Source of the DNA: Streptomyces nitrosporeus | GTDB taxonomy: Bacteria > Actinomycetota > Actinomycetes > Streptomycetales > Streptomycetaceae | Assembly (NCBI RefSeq): GCF_008704555.1 | Contig: NZ_CP023702.1 | Coordinates: 1,178,001-1,242,000, forward strand | Length of the DNA: 64,000 bases | Reading direction: 5' to 3' | Part shown: positions 51,432 through 60,134 of the stretch, piece by piece | Layout of the letters: each line of letters begins with the position of its first letter | Position numbering within the stretch: the first letter of the stretch is position 1 | Program-made: the position numbers and the translations under genes | The notes under the pieces: model-generated | Told to the model about the DNA's origin: nothing | Database searches by the model: none | What the model saw: only the letters and a program-made list of their open reading frames with translations

Positions 51432-52296
51432 CACCAAGTCCGACGACCTGGCCGGCCTGGAGGCCGGGCTGGACGCCCTGGACGCCGTACAGGTGCGGCG
51501 CACCCCCGTCCGGGAGGTGCTGGTCAGGAAGGTCCTGCCGCCGGTGGTCGCGGTGGTGCTGGTGGTCCTGGTCTGGCAGCTGCTGGTCTGGGCGGAGGTC
51601 ACCGACGACTACAAGCTGCCACCGCCTTCGGCGGTCTGGGACAGCCTGAAGGACATGTGGCTCCAGGGCACCCTGCTGGAGGTCGTCTGGACCAGTGTGT
51701 CCCGCGGTCTGCTCGGCTTCCTGATGGCCGTCGCGATCGGTACGCCCCTGGGTCTGCTGGTGGCCCGGGTGAAGGTGGTCCGGGCGGGCATCGGCCCGAT
51801 CCTGTCCGGGCTGCAGTCCCTGCCCTCGGTGGCGTGGGTGGCGCCGGCCATCATCTGGCTGGGGCTCAACGACAAGACGATGTACGCGGTGATCCTGCTC
51901 GGCGCGGTGCCGTCCGTGGCCAACGGACTGGTGTCCGGGGTCGACCAGGTGCCGCCGCTGTTCCTGCGGGCCGGCCGTACGCTCGGCGCGACCGGGCTGC
52001 GGGGCACCTGGCACATCGTCCTGCCGGCCTCCCTGCCCGGCTACCTGGCGGGGCTCAAGCAGGGCTGGGCGTTCTCCTGGCGTTCGCTGATGGCCGCCGA
52101 GATCATCGCGTCCTCGCCCGATCTCGGCCTGGGGCTCGGGCAGTTGCTGGAGAACGGGCGGAACAACTTCGACATGCCCGGGATCTTCCTGGCGATCCTG
52201 CTCATCCTGTTCGTCGGTATCGCGATCGACCTGCTGATCTTCAGTCCGCTGGAGCGGCGGGTGCTGCGCGGCCGCGGTCTCCTGGTGAAGAGCTGA
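51418..52296 (+). CDS. ssuC: ABC permease, SsuC/TauC type
   Basis: A 292-residue inner-membrane permease with six helices and the EAA loop RAGRTLGATGLRGTWHIVLP. The first ~35 residues are an acidic cytoplasmic extension (DDLAGLEAGLDALDAVQ). It completes the SsuABC-type importer. ATG 51418 lies within the end of the ATPase gene. Confidence 0.9.
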   Translation: MASTDTKSDDLAGLEAGLDALDAVQVRRTPVREVLVRKVLPPVVAVVLVVLVWQLLVWAEVTDDYKLPPPSAVWDSLKDMWLQGTLLEVVWTSVSRGLLGFLMAVAIGTPLGLLVARVKVVRAGIGPILSGLQSLPSVAWVAPAIIWLGLNDKTMYAVILLGAVPSVANGLVSGVDQVPPLFLRAGRTLGATGLRGTWHIVLPASLPGYLAGLKQGWAFSWRSLMAAEIIASSPDLGLGLGQLLENGRNNFDMPGIFLAILLILFVGIAIDLLIFSPLERRVLRGRGLLVKS

Positions 52297-52306
52297 GCCG
52301 GCCGGT

Positions 52307-53074
52307 ATGACCGCTCCCGTCCTCCTCGTCGTCGCCCACGGCAGCCGCGACCCCCGGCACGCGGCGACCGTGCACGCGCTCACCGCGCGGGTACGGTCGC
52401 TGCGGCCCGGACTGCGCGTGGAGACGGGCTTCCTGGAGTTCAACGCCCCGTCCGTGCCCCGGGTGCTGGAACGCCTGGCGGCAAAGGGCGCGGGGGAGGC
52501 CGTCGCGCTCCCCCTGCTGCTGACCCGGGCCTTCCACGCCAAGTCCGACATCCCCTCGGTCCTGGAGGGGGTGCGGACCCGGCTGCCCCGGCTGTCCGTC
52601 CGCCAGGCCGCCGTCCTCGGTCCGTCGCCGCTGCTGAACGCGGCGCTGGAACAACGGCTGTACGCGGCGGGCCTCTCCCCCGCCGACAAGGGTTCGACCG
52701 GGCTCGTCCTGGCCTCGGCGGGCTCCACAGACCCGGAGGCGATCGCAGTGATCGCTGAAATCGCGCGGGAGCTGCGGCACACCGGTTGGTGCGCCGTGCG
52801 GCCTGCGTTCGCCTCCGCCTCCCTTCCCCGCACCGCCGACGCGGTCCGCGCCCTGCGGGCGGAGCAGGGCGTACGGCGGGTGGCGGTCGCCCCGTACGTC
52901 ATCGCCCCCGGCCGCCTTCCCGACCGCATCGCCGCCGGTGCGGCCGAGGCCGGGGCCGAGGTGCTCTCCGGGGTGCTGGGCGCCTCGCCGGAGCTGGCCC
53001 GGCTGCTGCTCACCCGCTACGACGAGGCCGTCCGGACCCCGGCGGGCAGGGCCGCGGAGCCGCTGAGCGCGTAG
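52307..53074 (+). CDS. Sirohydrochlorin ferrochelatase (CbiX/SirB type)
   Basis: A 255-residue two-domain chelatase. The N-terminal half carries LLVVAHGSRDPRH with the metal His, and VALPLLLTRAFHAKSDIP with the second metal site; the C-terminal half is a degenerate repeat. It inserts iron into sirohydrochlorin to make siroheme, the cofactor of the sulfite reductase encoded first in this operon. ATG 52307 starts 11 bp after the permease stop. Confidence 0.9.
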   Translation: MTAPVLLVVAHGSRDPRHAATVHALTARVRSLRPGLRVETGFLEFNAPSVPRVLERLAAKGAGEAVALPLLLTRAFHAKSDIPSVLEGVRTRLPRLSVRQAAVLGPSPLLNAALEQRLYAAGLSPADKGSTGLVLASAGSTDPEAIAVIAEIARELRHTGWCAVRPAFASASLPRTADAVRALRAEQGVRRVAVAPYVIAPGRLPDRIAAGAAEAGAEVLSGVLGASPELARLLLTRYDEAVRTPAGRAAEPLSA

Positions 53075-53133
53075 GGCCTGACCCGCCGGACGGGGCCGGT
53101 TCTCCGGTCAGGGGCCCGGGACCGGGCCGCCCG

Positions 53134-53769
53134 TCAGTCGATGACGAGGCTGCCGGTGCGTTCCCGCTTCAGCTCGAAGAAGTCCGGGTGCCCGGCGAGG
53201 ACCCGGAAGCTGTCGAAGAGCCGGGCCGCCTCCTCGCCGCGCGGCACGGAGTTGAGGACGGGACCGAACCAGACGGTCCCGTCGACGTGGACCGTCGGCG
53301 TGCCGACGTACGACCCCGCTGCCGGGTCCATGCCCCGCTCGTGGCTGAGGCGTACGGCCTCGTCGTGGGCATCGGTGTGCGCGGCGGCCGCGAGTTCGCC
53401 GGGCAGGCCCAGTTCGGCGAGGGACTCGGCGACGACGGCGTCGAAGTCCTCGTTCTTCTCCCGGTGGATGCGGGTGCCCAGGGCGGTGTAGAGGTCGCGG
53501 AGGACGCCCGGTCCGTGCGCGGCCTCCGCGGCCGCGGCGACACGGACCGGCCCGACCGACCGGTCGACCAGGTCGCGGTACCAGCCGGGGAGTTCGTTGC
53601 CCGCGTTGTGGAGGTGGAGGCTCATGACGTGGAAGCGGAGCTCGATATCGCGGTGCCGTTCCACCTCCAGCATCCAGCGGGAGGTGATCCAGGCGAAGGG
53701 GCAGGCCGGGTCGAAGTAGAGGTCCACGGCCGTGGCGCCGCCGGCCGTGCTGTTCACGTGGGTGCTCAT
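53134..53769 (-). CDS. DsbA-family mycothiol-dependent reductase (Rv2466c-like), monothiol
   Basis: A 211-residue thioredoxin-fold protein. It follows mycobacterial Rv2466c closely: [65 protein letters not shown] and FFGPVLS-like [15 protein letters not shown]. Rv2466c has a CPWC active site; here it is CPFA, so only the N-terminal Cys remains and reduction would need mycothiol as the resolving thiol. ATG 53769 gives the family length. Confidence 0.85.
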   Translation of the reverse strand: MSTHVNSTAGGATAVDLYFDPACPFAWITSRWMLEVERHRDIELRFHVMSLHLHNAGNELPGWYRDLVDRSVGPVRVAAAAEAAHGPGVLRDLYTALGTRIHREKNEDFDAVVAESLAELGLPGELAAAAHTDAHDEAVRLSHERGMDPAAGSYVGTPTVHVDGTVWFGPVLNSVPRGEEAARLFDSFRVLAGHPDFFELKRERTGSLVID

Positions 53770-53887
53770 GCCAGGATCCTAGGAAGGCGGTGGCCCGCCG
53801 TCCTGGGCCATTGGGCCGCCGTCCCGCTGGGCCATCGGGCCGCCGCTCCGTTCACCGGCGGGTTCGCGGTCCCGGAGGAACGCGACA

Positions 53888-53916
53888 GCGGGCCGCGCTC
53901 GCCGAGCGCGGCCCGC
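53888..53916. terminator. Hairpin beyond the protease gene
   Basis: Perfect 13-bp arms (53888-53900 and 53904-53916) with a 3-nt loop. A second imperfect G/C hairpin at about 53951-53981 lies closer to the protease stop. Between here and 53769 a ~24-bp unit (ctgggccatcgggccgccg...) is repeated twice (53802-53849). Confidence 0.55.
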
Positions 53917-53998
53917 CGGGGGTGAGCCGGGTCGATGGTGCCGGGGTCCCGCCGGGGAGGGTCTGGCCCCTCCCGGCGGTTTCACCCCGTCGCACTGC

Positions 53999-54916
53999 TC
54001 AGAAGACGCTCACACCGTAGGCGTTGAGGGCCTCCACGACGGGCTGGAAGAAGGTCGTTCCGCCCGAGGAGCAGTTGCCGCTGCCGCCGGAGGTGAGGCC
54101 GAGCGCGGTGCTGCCGGAGAAGAGCGAGCCGCCGCTGTCGCCGGGCTCGGCGCAGACGTTGGTCTGGATCATGCCGTAGACGATGTCACCGCTGCCGTAG
54201 TTCACGGTGGCGTTGAGGCCGGTGACCGTGCCGCTGTGCACACCGGTGGTGGAGCCGGAACGCTTCACCGCCTGGCCGACCGTGGGGTTGGCGGCCGAGG
54301 TGATGTCCTGGTAGGTGCCGTTGTAGAGGTAGACCCGGCCGTCCGCGTTGGCGGAGTTGGAGTGCCGGATCAGGCCGTAGTCGTTGGTCGGGAAGCTGCT
54401 GCCCGCACGCGAGCCGAGGACCGTGGTCCGGCCCGAGTTGGTGTACCAGGTGCTGCCGATCTCGGTGCAGTGTCCGGCGGTCAGGGCGTAGTAGGTGCTG
54501 CCGCTGCGGACGTTGAAGCCGAGTGAGCAGCGTCCGCCGCTGGCGTAGATGGCTTCGCCGCCGGCGATGAGCTTGTTGAACGTGCCTTCGGTGCGGTTGA
54601 TGTCGACCTTGGCGCCGGAGCCGGTCACCGACTTCTTGATGGTGGCGATCTCGGCGTCGGAGACGGTGCTGTCGACGGTCACGACGAGCTTGCCGGTGTC
54701 CGCCTCGGTGTACCAGGCGGTGCCCGCGATGTCGGCGCTGCGTACGGCGGAACTGGCGGACGCGAGTTCGGCCTTGGTGACGGTGGTGTCCTGGGCGGGC
54801 TGGGCGGTCGCGGTGGGGGCCGCGAGCGCGACCGCGGCGGCCATGCCGGAGGTGACGGCGATGAGCCGTGCGCGTCTGGAGACGGAGCCGAGGGGGGCGA
54901 AGCGCTTGAAGGTCAC
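53999..54916 (-). CDS. sprB: Streptogrisin B-like secreted serine protease
   Basis: A 305-residue preproprotease of peptidase family S1 (alpha-lytic type). The signal peptide ends near APTATA (residue ~38), a ~75-residue propeptide follows ([18 protein letters not shown]..), and the mature enzyme begins around [20 protein letters not shown]. The catalytic triad is in TAGHC, TNDYG and GDSGGS. The end, [20 protein letters not shown], matches streptogrisin B almost exactly. GTG 54916 follows GGAGGATCT. It is secreted and self-activated. Confidence 0.93.
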   Translation of the reverse strand: MTFKRFAPLGSVSRRARLIAVTSGMAAAVALAAPTATAQPAQDTTVTKAELASASSAVRSADIAGTAWYTEADTGKLVVTVDSTVSDAEIATIKKSVTGSGAKVDINRTEGTFNKLIAGGEAIYASGGRCSLGFNVRSGSTYYALTAGHCTEIGSTWYTNSGRTTVLGSRAGSSFPTNDYGLIRHSNSANADGRVYLYNGTYQDITSAANPTVGQAVKRSGSTTGVHSGTVTGLNATVNYGSGDIVYGMIQTNVCAEPGDSGGSLFSGSTALGLTSGGSGNCSSGGTTFFQPVVEALNAYGVSVF

Positions 54917-55442
54917 AGATCCTCCAGGTGTGGGGGTGTCGCGGTCCGCTGGGGACGGGCCGCGGATGCGCGGCCGTACCCGACCGGGGAACCCTGGTCG
55001 TGCACCTGCCAACCGCACGTCTCGAATCCTCGGCTCCGCCCGATCCGCTGACAAGGCCGCGTCCCCGGCCCGTGACGGAAAACGGACGGTGGACTCCGAT
55101 ACACGGCGAGAGCGTCCCGGGATGATCCCGTCCGGTGAACGGACGGGCCGCACCGGCGCGTTGCCGCGAGCGCCGCACCACCGCCGCGACGACGGCGCGC
55201 GCCCGTCGGCGGCGCGGACACGCGCCGTCCGGCGGGCCGCCCGGCACGGGCCGCGGTCCGCCCGGGACATGATCGCGCCCACAGGGTGAGACACCCTCGC
55301 GCCGGTCCCCACCGGCCCGGCACACGGCTGCGATTGGCCGAAACGGGGCGGTTCCGGAACCGGCCTCACGGATCGCTCCGGAGGGGTGCCGAAAGCCCCG
55401 GGGGGTCACCCCGCCCGGGGCCCGTACGGCGGGTGCGCCGGC
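54917..55442. other. 526-bp gap without a supported gene
   Basis: Frames on both strands are open but have no codon-usage or motif support. The half next to 54916 must hold the protease promoter. A terminator-like hairpin sits at the other end (55395-55421). Confidence 0.5.
55395..55421. terminator. Terminator hairpin of the SDR gene
   Basis: Arms gccccgg (55395-55401) and ccggggc (55415-55421) lie 22 bp past the SDR stop on the minus strand. Confidence 0.55.
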
Positions 55443-56210
55443 TCAGACGGCCGCCCAGCCGTTGTCGACCGGAAGGATCACACCATTGATGTTGCCGGCC
55501 GCCTCCGAGGCGAGGAACACGATGGCGGCGGCCTGCGTCCCGGCACCGGCCGGCTGCCCCACATTGCCCATGTACGCCCGCAGGGCGCGCGGGCCGAGCG
55601 CGTCCGGGTCGGCGTTCACCTGGATGTTCGTCGCGGTGCCGCCGGGCGCGATCGCGTTGGCCCGGATGCCCGACTGCCGGTAGGTCACGGCGATCGACTT
55701 CGTCAGGCCCGCGATGCCGTGCTTGGCGGCGGTGTAGGCGGCCCCCGCCGCCGAGCCGCGCAGCGACGCCTCGGACGCGGTGAACACGATCGAGCCGCGC
55801 CCCGCCTCCAGCATGTGCGGGAGGACGGCCCTGGTGAGCAGGAAGGGCGCGGTCAGGTTGACGCGCAGCAGCCGCTCCCACTCGGCGTCGGTGACGTCGC
55901 CCGCGGCGGACATGCTGTCCATGATGCCCGCGTTGTTGACCAGGACGTCGACGCCCCCGAAGGTCTCCACGGCCGTGGTGACGAGTCCGTCGACCACTTC
56001 CTGGCCGCTCAGATCCCCGACGACCGCGACCGCTTCCCCGCCCGCCGCCCCGATCTCGCGGACGACGTCCGCGGCGCCCTGGGCGTTCAGGTCGGCGGCG
56101 ACCACCCGCGCGCCCTTCTCGGCGAAGGCCAGGGCGGTGGCGCGGCCGATGCCGGACCCGGCGCCGGTGACGATCACACTGCGGCCGGCGAATTCCTTGT
56201 TGCTGCTCAT
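55443..56210 (-). CDS. Short-chain dehydrogenase/reductase
   Basis: A 255-residue Rossmann oxidoreductase. It has TGAGSGIGRA, an Asp after beta-2 (VAADLNAQG) that favours NAD, NNAGIM, a catalytic Ser in FTASEAS, and Tyr/Lys in YTAAK. The C-terminus is NGVILPVDNGW. The substrate is unknown. ATG 56210 follows GGACAGCTC. Its upstream gap holds a cluster of TGCAT repeats that probably bind a regulator. Confidence 0.87.
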   Translation of the reverse strand: MSSNKEFAGRSVIVTGAGSGIGRATALAFAEKGARVVAADLNAQGAADVVREIGAAGGEAVAVVGDLSGQEVVDGLVTTAVETFGGVDVLVNNAGIMDSMSAAGDVTDAEWERLLRVNLTAPFLLTRAVLPHMLEAGRGSIVFTASEASLRGSAAGAAYTAAKHGIAGLTKSIAVTYRQSGIRANAIAPGGTATNIQVNADPDALGPRALRAYMGNVGQPAGAGTQAAAIVFLASEAAGNINGVILPVDNGWAAV

Positions 56211-56302
56211 GAGCTGTCCGATTCGTGAGGGGTGACCGGTCGGACACGCGGGCCCAGGACGCCCGGGGCCCACCGCCGACACGCGTGCACCATACACTTC
56301 AT

Positions 56303-56333
56303 ATGCATAAAGCATGCGTAATGCATCATGCAC
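56303..56333. promoter_or_regulatory. TGCAT-repeat operator region
   Basis: Two ATGCAT boxes (56303-56308 and 56321-56326) flank GCATGC, with further TGCGTA and TGCAC-like half sites, in an unusually AT-rich stretch 90-125 bp before the SDR start. The spacing and symmetry suggest a MarR- or TetR-type binding site. No regulator gene is adjacent. Confidence 0.5.
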
Positions 56334-56377
56334 ACAACAGACCGGCGCTCTCCGGTCCGCGGGGGCCGGTGTGCCGC

Positions 56378-56767
56378 TCAGACCTCCGCAAACGGGTCGT
56401 CGATGAACGGGGTGGCCTGGTGGAAGTAGAGGCGCCAGCCGGTGCCGGTCAGCCGCCACAGGGAGCTGCGGTGCGAGCGCAGCCCTCCGGTCTCCGTGTC
56501 GAAGGTCAGGTGCACCAGGTCGTCGGCGAGCTGTTCGCCGTGCATCCGGGAGGCGGTGAGCGGGCCGGGACGCGGGGCGCCCGGGGCGGGGACGGTGAGC
56601 GCCTCGATGATGGTGTCGCGGTCCCAGAGCCGGCCGCTGGTGCCGATCTCCCGGAAGTCGGGGTGCAGCATGGCGGCCAGGATGGCGGCGGACTCGCGCA
56701 CGACGGGATCGAGGAGGCGCAGCTCGCCCTCGATGGCCGCGGCCACGGCGGGCGAGGGCTCAGTCAT
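56378..56767 (-). CDS. NTF2-like (DUF4440-type) protein
   Basis: A 129-residue protein with the cone-shaped NTF2-like pattern: an opening helix (IEGELRLLDPVVRESAAILA), AAMLHPDFREIGTSGRLWDRDTI and a strand-rich end (LTFDTETG.., SSLWRLTGTGWRLYFHQATP). Such proteins bind small ligands or act as minor enzymes. Its start overlaps the stop of the DUF1697 gene by 8 bp, so the two are co-translated. Confidence 0.78.
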   Translation of the reverse strand: MTEPSPAVAAAIEGELRLLDPVVRESAAILAAMLHPDFREIGTSGRLWDRDTIIEALTVPAPGAPRPGPLTASRMHGEQLADDLVHLTFDTETGGLRSHRSSLWRLTGTGWRLYFHQATPFIDDPFAEV

Positions 56768-57308
56768 CGGTCATCTCCACCAGCTTGACCACGGTGTTCC
56801 AGTTGCGTGAGGTCGCGACGAGCCCGCGGTTGAGGGCGGGCCGTCCGAGCACGTCGGCCAGCTTGGAGCGGCCGAGCCCGTCGGGGGCGTACAGGTAGAG
56901 CGCCCGGTCGCCGAGGCCGAACTCCTCGGGGAGGTGGGCGGACCGGTCCACGGAGGCGAAGCGGTCCGCTCCGGGAGGGGCGTCGAAGAAGGTGACGTGC
57001 AGTTGCCTGCCCTGGAGCCGGCCGGCCGGGAAGGGGCAGGCGTCGACGATCGCCGCGAAGTAGCGGCCGGGGCGCACGATGATGTCGGCCCGGAAGCCGA
57101 AGTGCGCCTCGACGGCCCGCTCCAGTCCGGTCCGCAGCGCCTCCTCGTCGTCGAGGCCGCTGCGGAAGACGGCGTTGCCGCTCTGGAGGTGGGTGGCGAC
57201 GTCCTCGTGCCCCAGCCCCTCGATCAGCGTGCGGAGTTCCGGCATCGGGACCTTCCGGTGCCCGCCGACGTTGATCCCCCGCAGCAGCGCCGCGTACTTC
57301 GTGCTCAT
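56760..57308 (-). CDS. DUF1697 family protein
   Basis: A 182-residue protein that opens with the DUF1697 signature YAALLRGINVGGHRKVPMPEL, then LQSGNAVF and the late ALNRGLVATSRNWNTV. The function of the family is unknown. ATG 57308 fits the family start. It heads a two-gene unit with the NTF2-like gene. Confidence 0.85.
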   Translation of the reverse strand: MSTKYAALLRGINVGGHRKVPMPELRTLIEGLGHEDVATHLQSGNAVFRSGLDDEEALRTGLERAVEAHFGFRADIIVRPGRYFAAIVDACPFPAGRLQGRQLHVTFFDAPPGADRFASVDRSAHLPEEFGLGDRALYLYAPDGLGRSKLADVLGRPALNRGLVATSRNWNTVVKLVEMTDD

Positions 57309-57337
57309 GACCCCACCCTAGGACGGTCCGGCGTGAC

Positions 57338-57389
57338 GGTGACGGCCGCCGCGCCCCGTGGGGGGAGAGCGCGGCGGCCTCGGTCACCT
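57338..57389. terminator. Terminator of the subtilisin-like gene
   Basis: Perfect 11-bp arms (57344-57354 and 57369-57379) are extended by GTGAC/GTCAC pairs. It sits 26 bp past the protease stop on the minus strand. Confidence 0.65.
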
Positions 57390-57404
57390 TCGGTCTCGGT
57401 CCGG

Positions 57405-58607
57405 TTATTCTACGATCTTGAGGAGCTTGTTCGGAGTGCCCTCGGTCGCGTCGGAGACCGCGCCCGGGGTGGCCCCCTCGGTGAGCGCCGAGGCGACCTC
57501 GTCCGGGGCCGCCTCCGGGTGGCCCGCGAGGTAGACGGCCGCGGCACCGGCCACGTGCGGGGCCGCCATGGACGTACCGGAGATGGTGTTGGTGCCGTCG
57601 TCGCTGTCGTTCCAGGTGGACGTGATGTCCGAGCCGGGCGCGTAGAGGTCCACGGCGGGACCGTGGTTGGAGAACGAGGACTGCCGGTCGTCCACGGTGG
57701 ACGAGGCGACCGTGATGGCCTCCGGCACGCGGGAGGGGGAGCCCTCGCCCGCGTCGCCCGACTCGTTGCCCGCGGCCACCGCGAAGGTGACGCCGGACGC
57801 GATCGCCTCCTGGACGGCGGCGTCCAGCGCCGGGTCCGCGCCGCCGCCGAGGCTCATGTTGGCGACGGAGGGGCCCTCGTGGTGGGCGGTGACCCAGTCG
57901 ATGCCCGCGATGACCTGCTCGGTGGTGCCGGAGCCGTTGTCGTCGAGGACCCGGACGGCGACGATCTTCGTCTTCTTGGCGACCCCGTGCGAGGCGCCGG
58001 CGATGGTTCCGGCCACGTGGGTGCCGTGGCCGTTGCCGTCGTCCGCGTCGTCGTCGTTGTCCACGGCGTCGAAGCCCGAGGCGGCCCGGCCCTCGAAGTC
58101 GTCGTGGGTGACGCGGACACCGGTGTCGATGACGTACGCCGTGACGCCCTCACCGGCGGCGTCCGGGTAGGTGTACGCGCCGTCGCCGGCGGTGCCGGTC
58201 TGGTCGATCCGGTCCAGGCCCCAGGACGGCGGGTCGTCCTGGGTGGCGTCGATGTGGAACTCCTTGTTCTGCACGACCTTGGCGACGGCCGGGTCGGCGG
58301 CGAGGCGTCGGGCCTCGGTCTCCGAAAGGCCGTCGGCCGAGAAGCCGTTGATGGCCGAGCTGTAGTCGCGCCGGAGCTCGCCGCCGTACTCCTCGGCGAG
58401 CTCGGACTTGTCGGCCTTCTCGTCCAGCATGACGATGTAGCTTCCGGCCACGGCTGTGGCCGCGTCCGCGCCGTGGACGATGCCCGTCGCGGGGGCCGGG
58501 GCGGCTCCCGCGGACGACGCGCCGAACAGGGTGACACCCGCCGCCGCCGCGACGGCGGTTATGGAGGCGGTGAGCTTGGTCCGGCGTACGCGCTTGTGAA
58601 TGGCCAT
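57405..58607 (-). CDS. Secreted subtilisin-family (S8) serine protease
   Basis: A 400-residue preproprotease. The signal peptide covers residues 1-~35, an I9-type inhibitor propeptide ~55-118 (SYIVMLDEKADKSELAEEYG..), then a proteinase K-like catalytic domain with AYVIDTGV (Asp), NGHGTHVAG (His), NMSLGGG and SGTSMAAPH (Ser). It ends soon after the catalytic domain, without a C-terminal P-domain. ATG 58607 is followed by the basic HKRVRRTK stretch. It is a secreted nutritional protease. Confidence 0.92.
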   Translation of the reverse strand: MAIHKRVRRTKLTASITAVAAAAGVTLFGASSAGAAPAPATGIVHGADAATAVAGSYIVMLDEKADKSELAEEYGGELRRDYSSAINGFSADGLSETEARRLAADPAVAKVVQNKEFHIDATQDDPPSWGLDRIDQTGTAGDGAYTYPDAAGEGVTAYVIDTGVRVTHDDFEGRAASGFDAVDNDDDADDGNGHGTHVAGTIAGASHGVAKKTKIVAVRVLDDNGSGTTEQVIAGIDWVTAHHEGPSVANMSLGGGADPALDAAVQEAIASGVTFAVAAGNESGDAGEGSPSRVPEAITVASSTVDDRQSSFSNHGPAVDLYAPGSDITSTWNDSDDGTNTISGTSMAAPHVAGAAAVYLAGHPEAAPDEVASALTEGATPGAVSDATEGTPNKLLKIVE

Positions 58608-58727
58608 GAAGAGAGGGCCTCCTCGTCATTCTTTGTGGGGGGATCGGCCCCCGGCCGGAAGATCTCCGGGGGCTGCTTCGAAACCCTGGTCGATTGACGC
58701 GCACAGATCAAGACCTTCATGTAGCCG

Positions 58728-60080
58728 TCACGCAGTCGGCCGCTTCTCTCCACAGGAAGGACAGGAACCCTCCCGATCATGACCGGAAGCAGGCCCGGAC
58801 GGGCCCGGCCCGGCCCGGCCCCCGGGAGGCTTCAGCGGCCGGACGGGCCGGGCCCGCCGGGCGGGCGGCGGCCCGGGTCCCCGGCCGGGCAGTTCCGCCT
58901 CGATCAGATCGGCGGCCCGCCGGGTGCCGCCCTCCCGCGCCATCCGCTCCCGGATCCGCGCCAGCCGGGCCGCCACCCCGGGGTCGTCCACCAGGGCGAG
59001 GACGGCCTCGCGCAGCGCCTCGGCACCGGCCTCCTCCTTCGGCAGGTGCCGGGCCACCCCGAGCGACCGGAGCATGTCCGCGTTGCCGAACTGGTCGACC
59101 GCCTGCGGTACCGCGACCATCGGCGTACCGGTGGCGAGGCCCTCCTGGCTGCCGCCCGCGCCCGCGTGGGTGATGAAGGCGTCCGCCTGCCTCAGCACGG
59201 ACAGCTGCGGCACCCAGGAGTGCACCTCCACGTTGTCCGGCACCCGGCCGAGTTCCGCCGCGTCGACGTGTGCGCCGATCTGGAGCACGACGTGCCAGCC
59301 GGGCAGGTCGCCGAACGCCTTCACACAGGCGCAGTAGAAATCCGGCTCGTCGGTGAAGGAGGAACCGAGCGAGACCAGCAGCACCTTCTCCGCGCCGGCC
59401 GGACGCACCCACTCCCCCTGGTCGGCCCGGTCGCCCTGGCAGGCGCCGACGAAGGTGTAGACGGCGCGGTCCACCCGGTCGGCGTTCGGCTGGAGCGCCT
59501 CGGGGATGAGGACGAGGGCGCGGCGGGGCCGGGAGACGAAGTCGTCGGCGGCCAGGTCCCCCAGGCCGTTCCCGGCCAGCCAGTCCTGGAAGCGGGTGTA
59601 GTACGCCCTGCCCCGTTCGGTCTGCCGCAGCCCCTCGGCCATCGGGGCGGCGATCTCCTCCTCGTACCCCTCCCACGGCACGAGGTTGGGCCAGAGGGAC
59701 ACGGCGGGGACGCCCCAGCGGTGGGCGAGGATCCTGGCCGGGTAGGAGGTGATGTCGTGCAGCACCAGGTCCGGCTCGTCCCCCGCGAAGGCGTCCGCCA
59801 GTTGCGGGAGGGCCTGGATGCCGTCCTCCAGGAACGGCTCGATGTTGTCGATGAGTTCGGTGCCCCACTCCTCGGGGCTGTCCTCGGTGGGCAGTACGGA
59901 GGTGTAGATCACGGGTTCGGCGCCGGTGGCGGCGACCTTCCGGGCGAAGGAGGCCGGGACGGCGTAGCTCACCCGGTGCCCGCGGGCGACGAGTTCCCGG
60001 ATCACTTCGAGACTCGGGTTCACGTGCCCGTGGGCGGCGATGGAGAACATGGCGACATGGGCGCGCGGCGAGGTGGTCAT
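58728..60080 (-). CDS. mgt: Macrolide-type UDP-glycosyltransferase (OleD/MgtA-like)
   Basis: A 450-residue GT1 enzyme. It matches OleD/OleI almost segment by segment: [21 protein letters not shown] with the catalytic His, [59 protein letters not shown] and [14 protein letters not shown]. It should glucosylate macrolides at the desosamine 2'-OH, usually as self-protection or inactivation. The last ~45 residues are a Pro/Arg/Gly-rich tail. ATG 60080 is chosen (ATG 60086 is two codons earlier). A palindrome immediately upstream is a likely TetR-type operator. Confidence 0.92.
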   Translation of the reverse strand: MTTSPRAHVAMFSIAAHGHVNPSLEVIRELVARGHRVSYAVPASFARKVAATGAEPVIYTSVLPTEDSPEEWGTELIDNIEPFLEDGIQALPQLADAFAGDEPDLVLHDITSYPARILAHRWGVPAVSLWPNLVPWEGYEEEIAAPMAEGLRQTERGRAYYTRFQDWLAGNGLGDLAADDFVSRPRRALVLIPEALQPNADRVDRAVYTFVGACQGDRADQGEWVRPAGAEKVLLVSLGSSFTDEPDFYCACVKAFGDLPGWHVVLQIGAHVDAAELGRVPDNVEVHSWVPQLSVLRQADAFITHAGAGGSQEGLATGTPMVAVPQAVDQFGNADMLRSLGVARHLPKEEAGAEALREAVLALVDDPGVAARLARIRERMAREGGTRRAADLIEAELPGRGPGPPPARRARPVRPLKPPGGRAGPGPSGPASGHDREGSCPSCGEKRPTA

Positions 60081-60098
60081 GCGCACACCTTAGGCGAG

Positions 60099-60120
60099 AC
60101 GAGACGTCTCGTGCAATGTA
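60099..60120 (-). promoter_or_regulatory. Promoter with palindromic operator for the glycosyltransferase gene
   Basis: On the minus strand a -10-like TACATT (60120-60115) is followed two bases later by the 14-bp perfect palindrome ACGAGACGTCTCGT (60112-60099), 18 bp before the start codon. Repressor binding there would block transcription. No regulator gene is adjacent. Confidence 0.5.
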
Positions 60121-60134
60121 TTGCCGCCGTCCGC

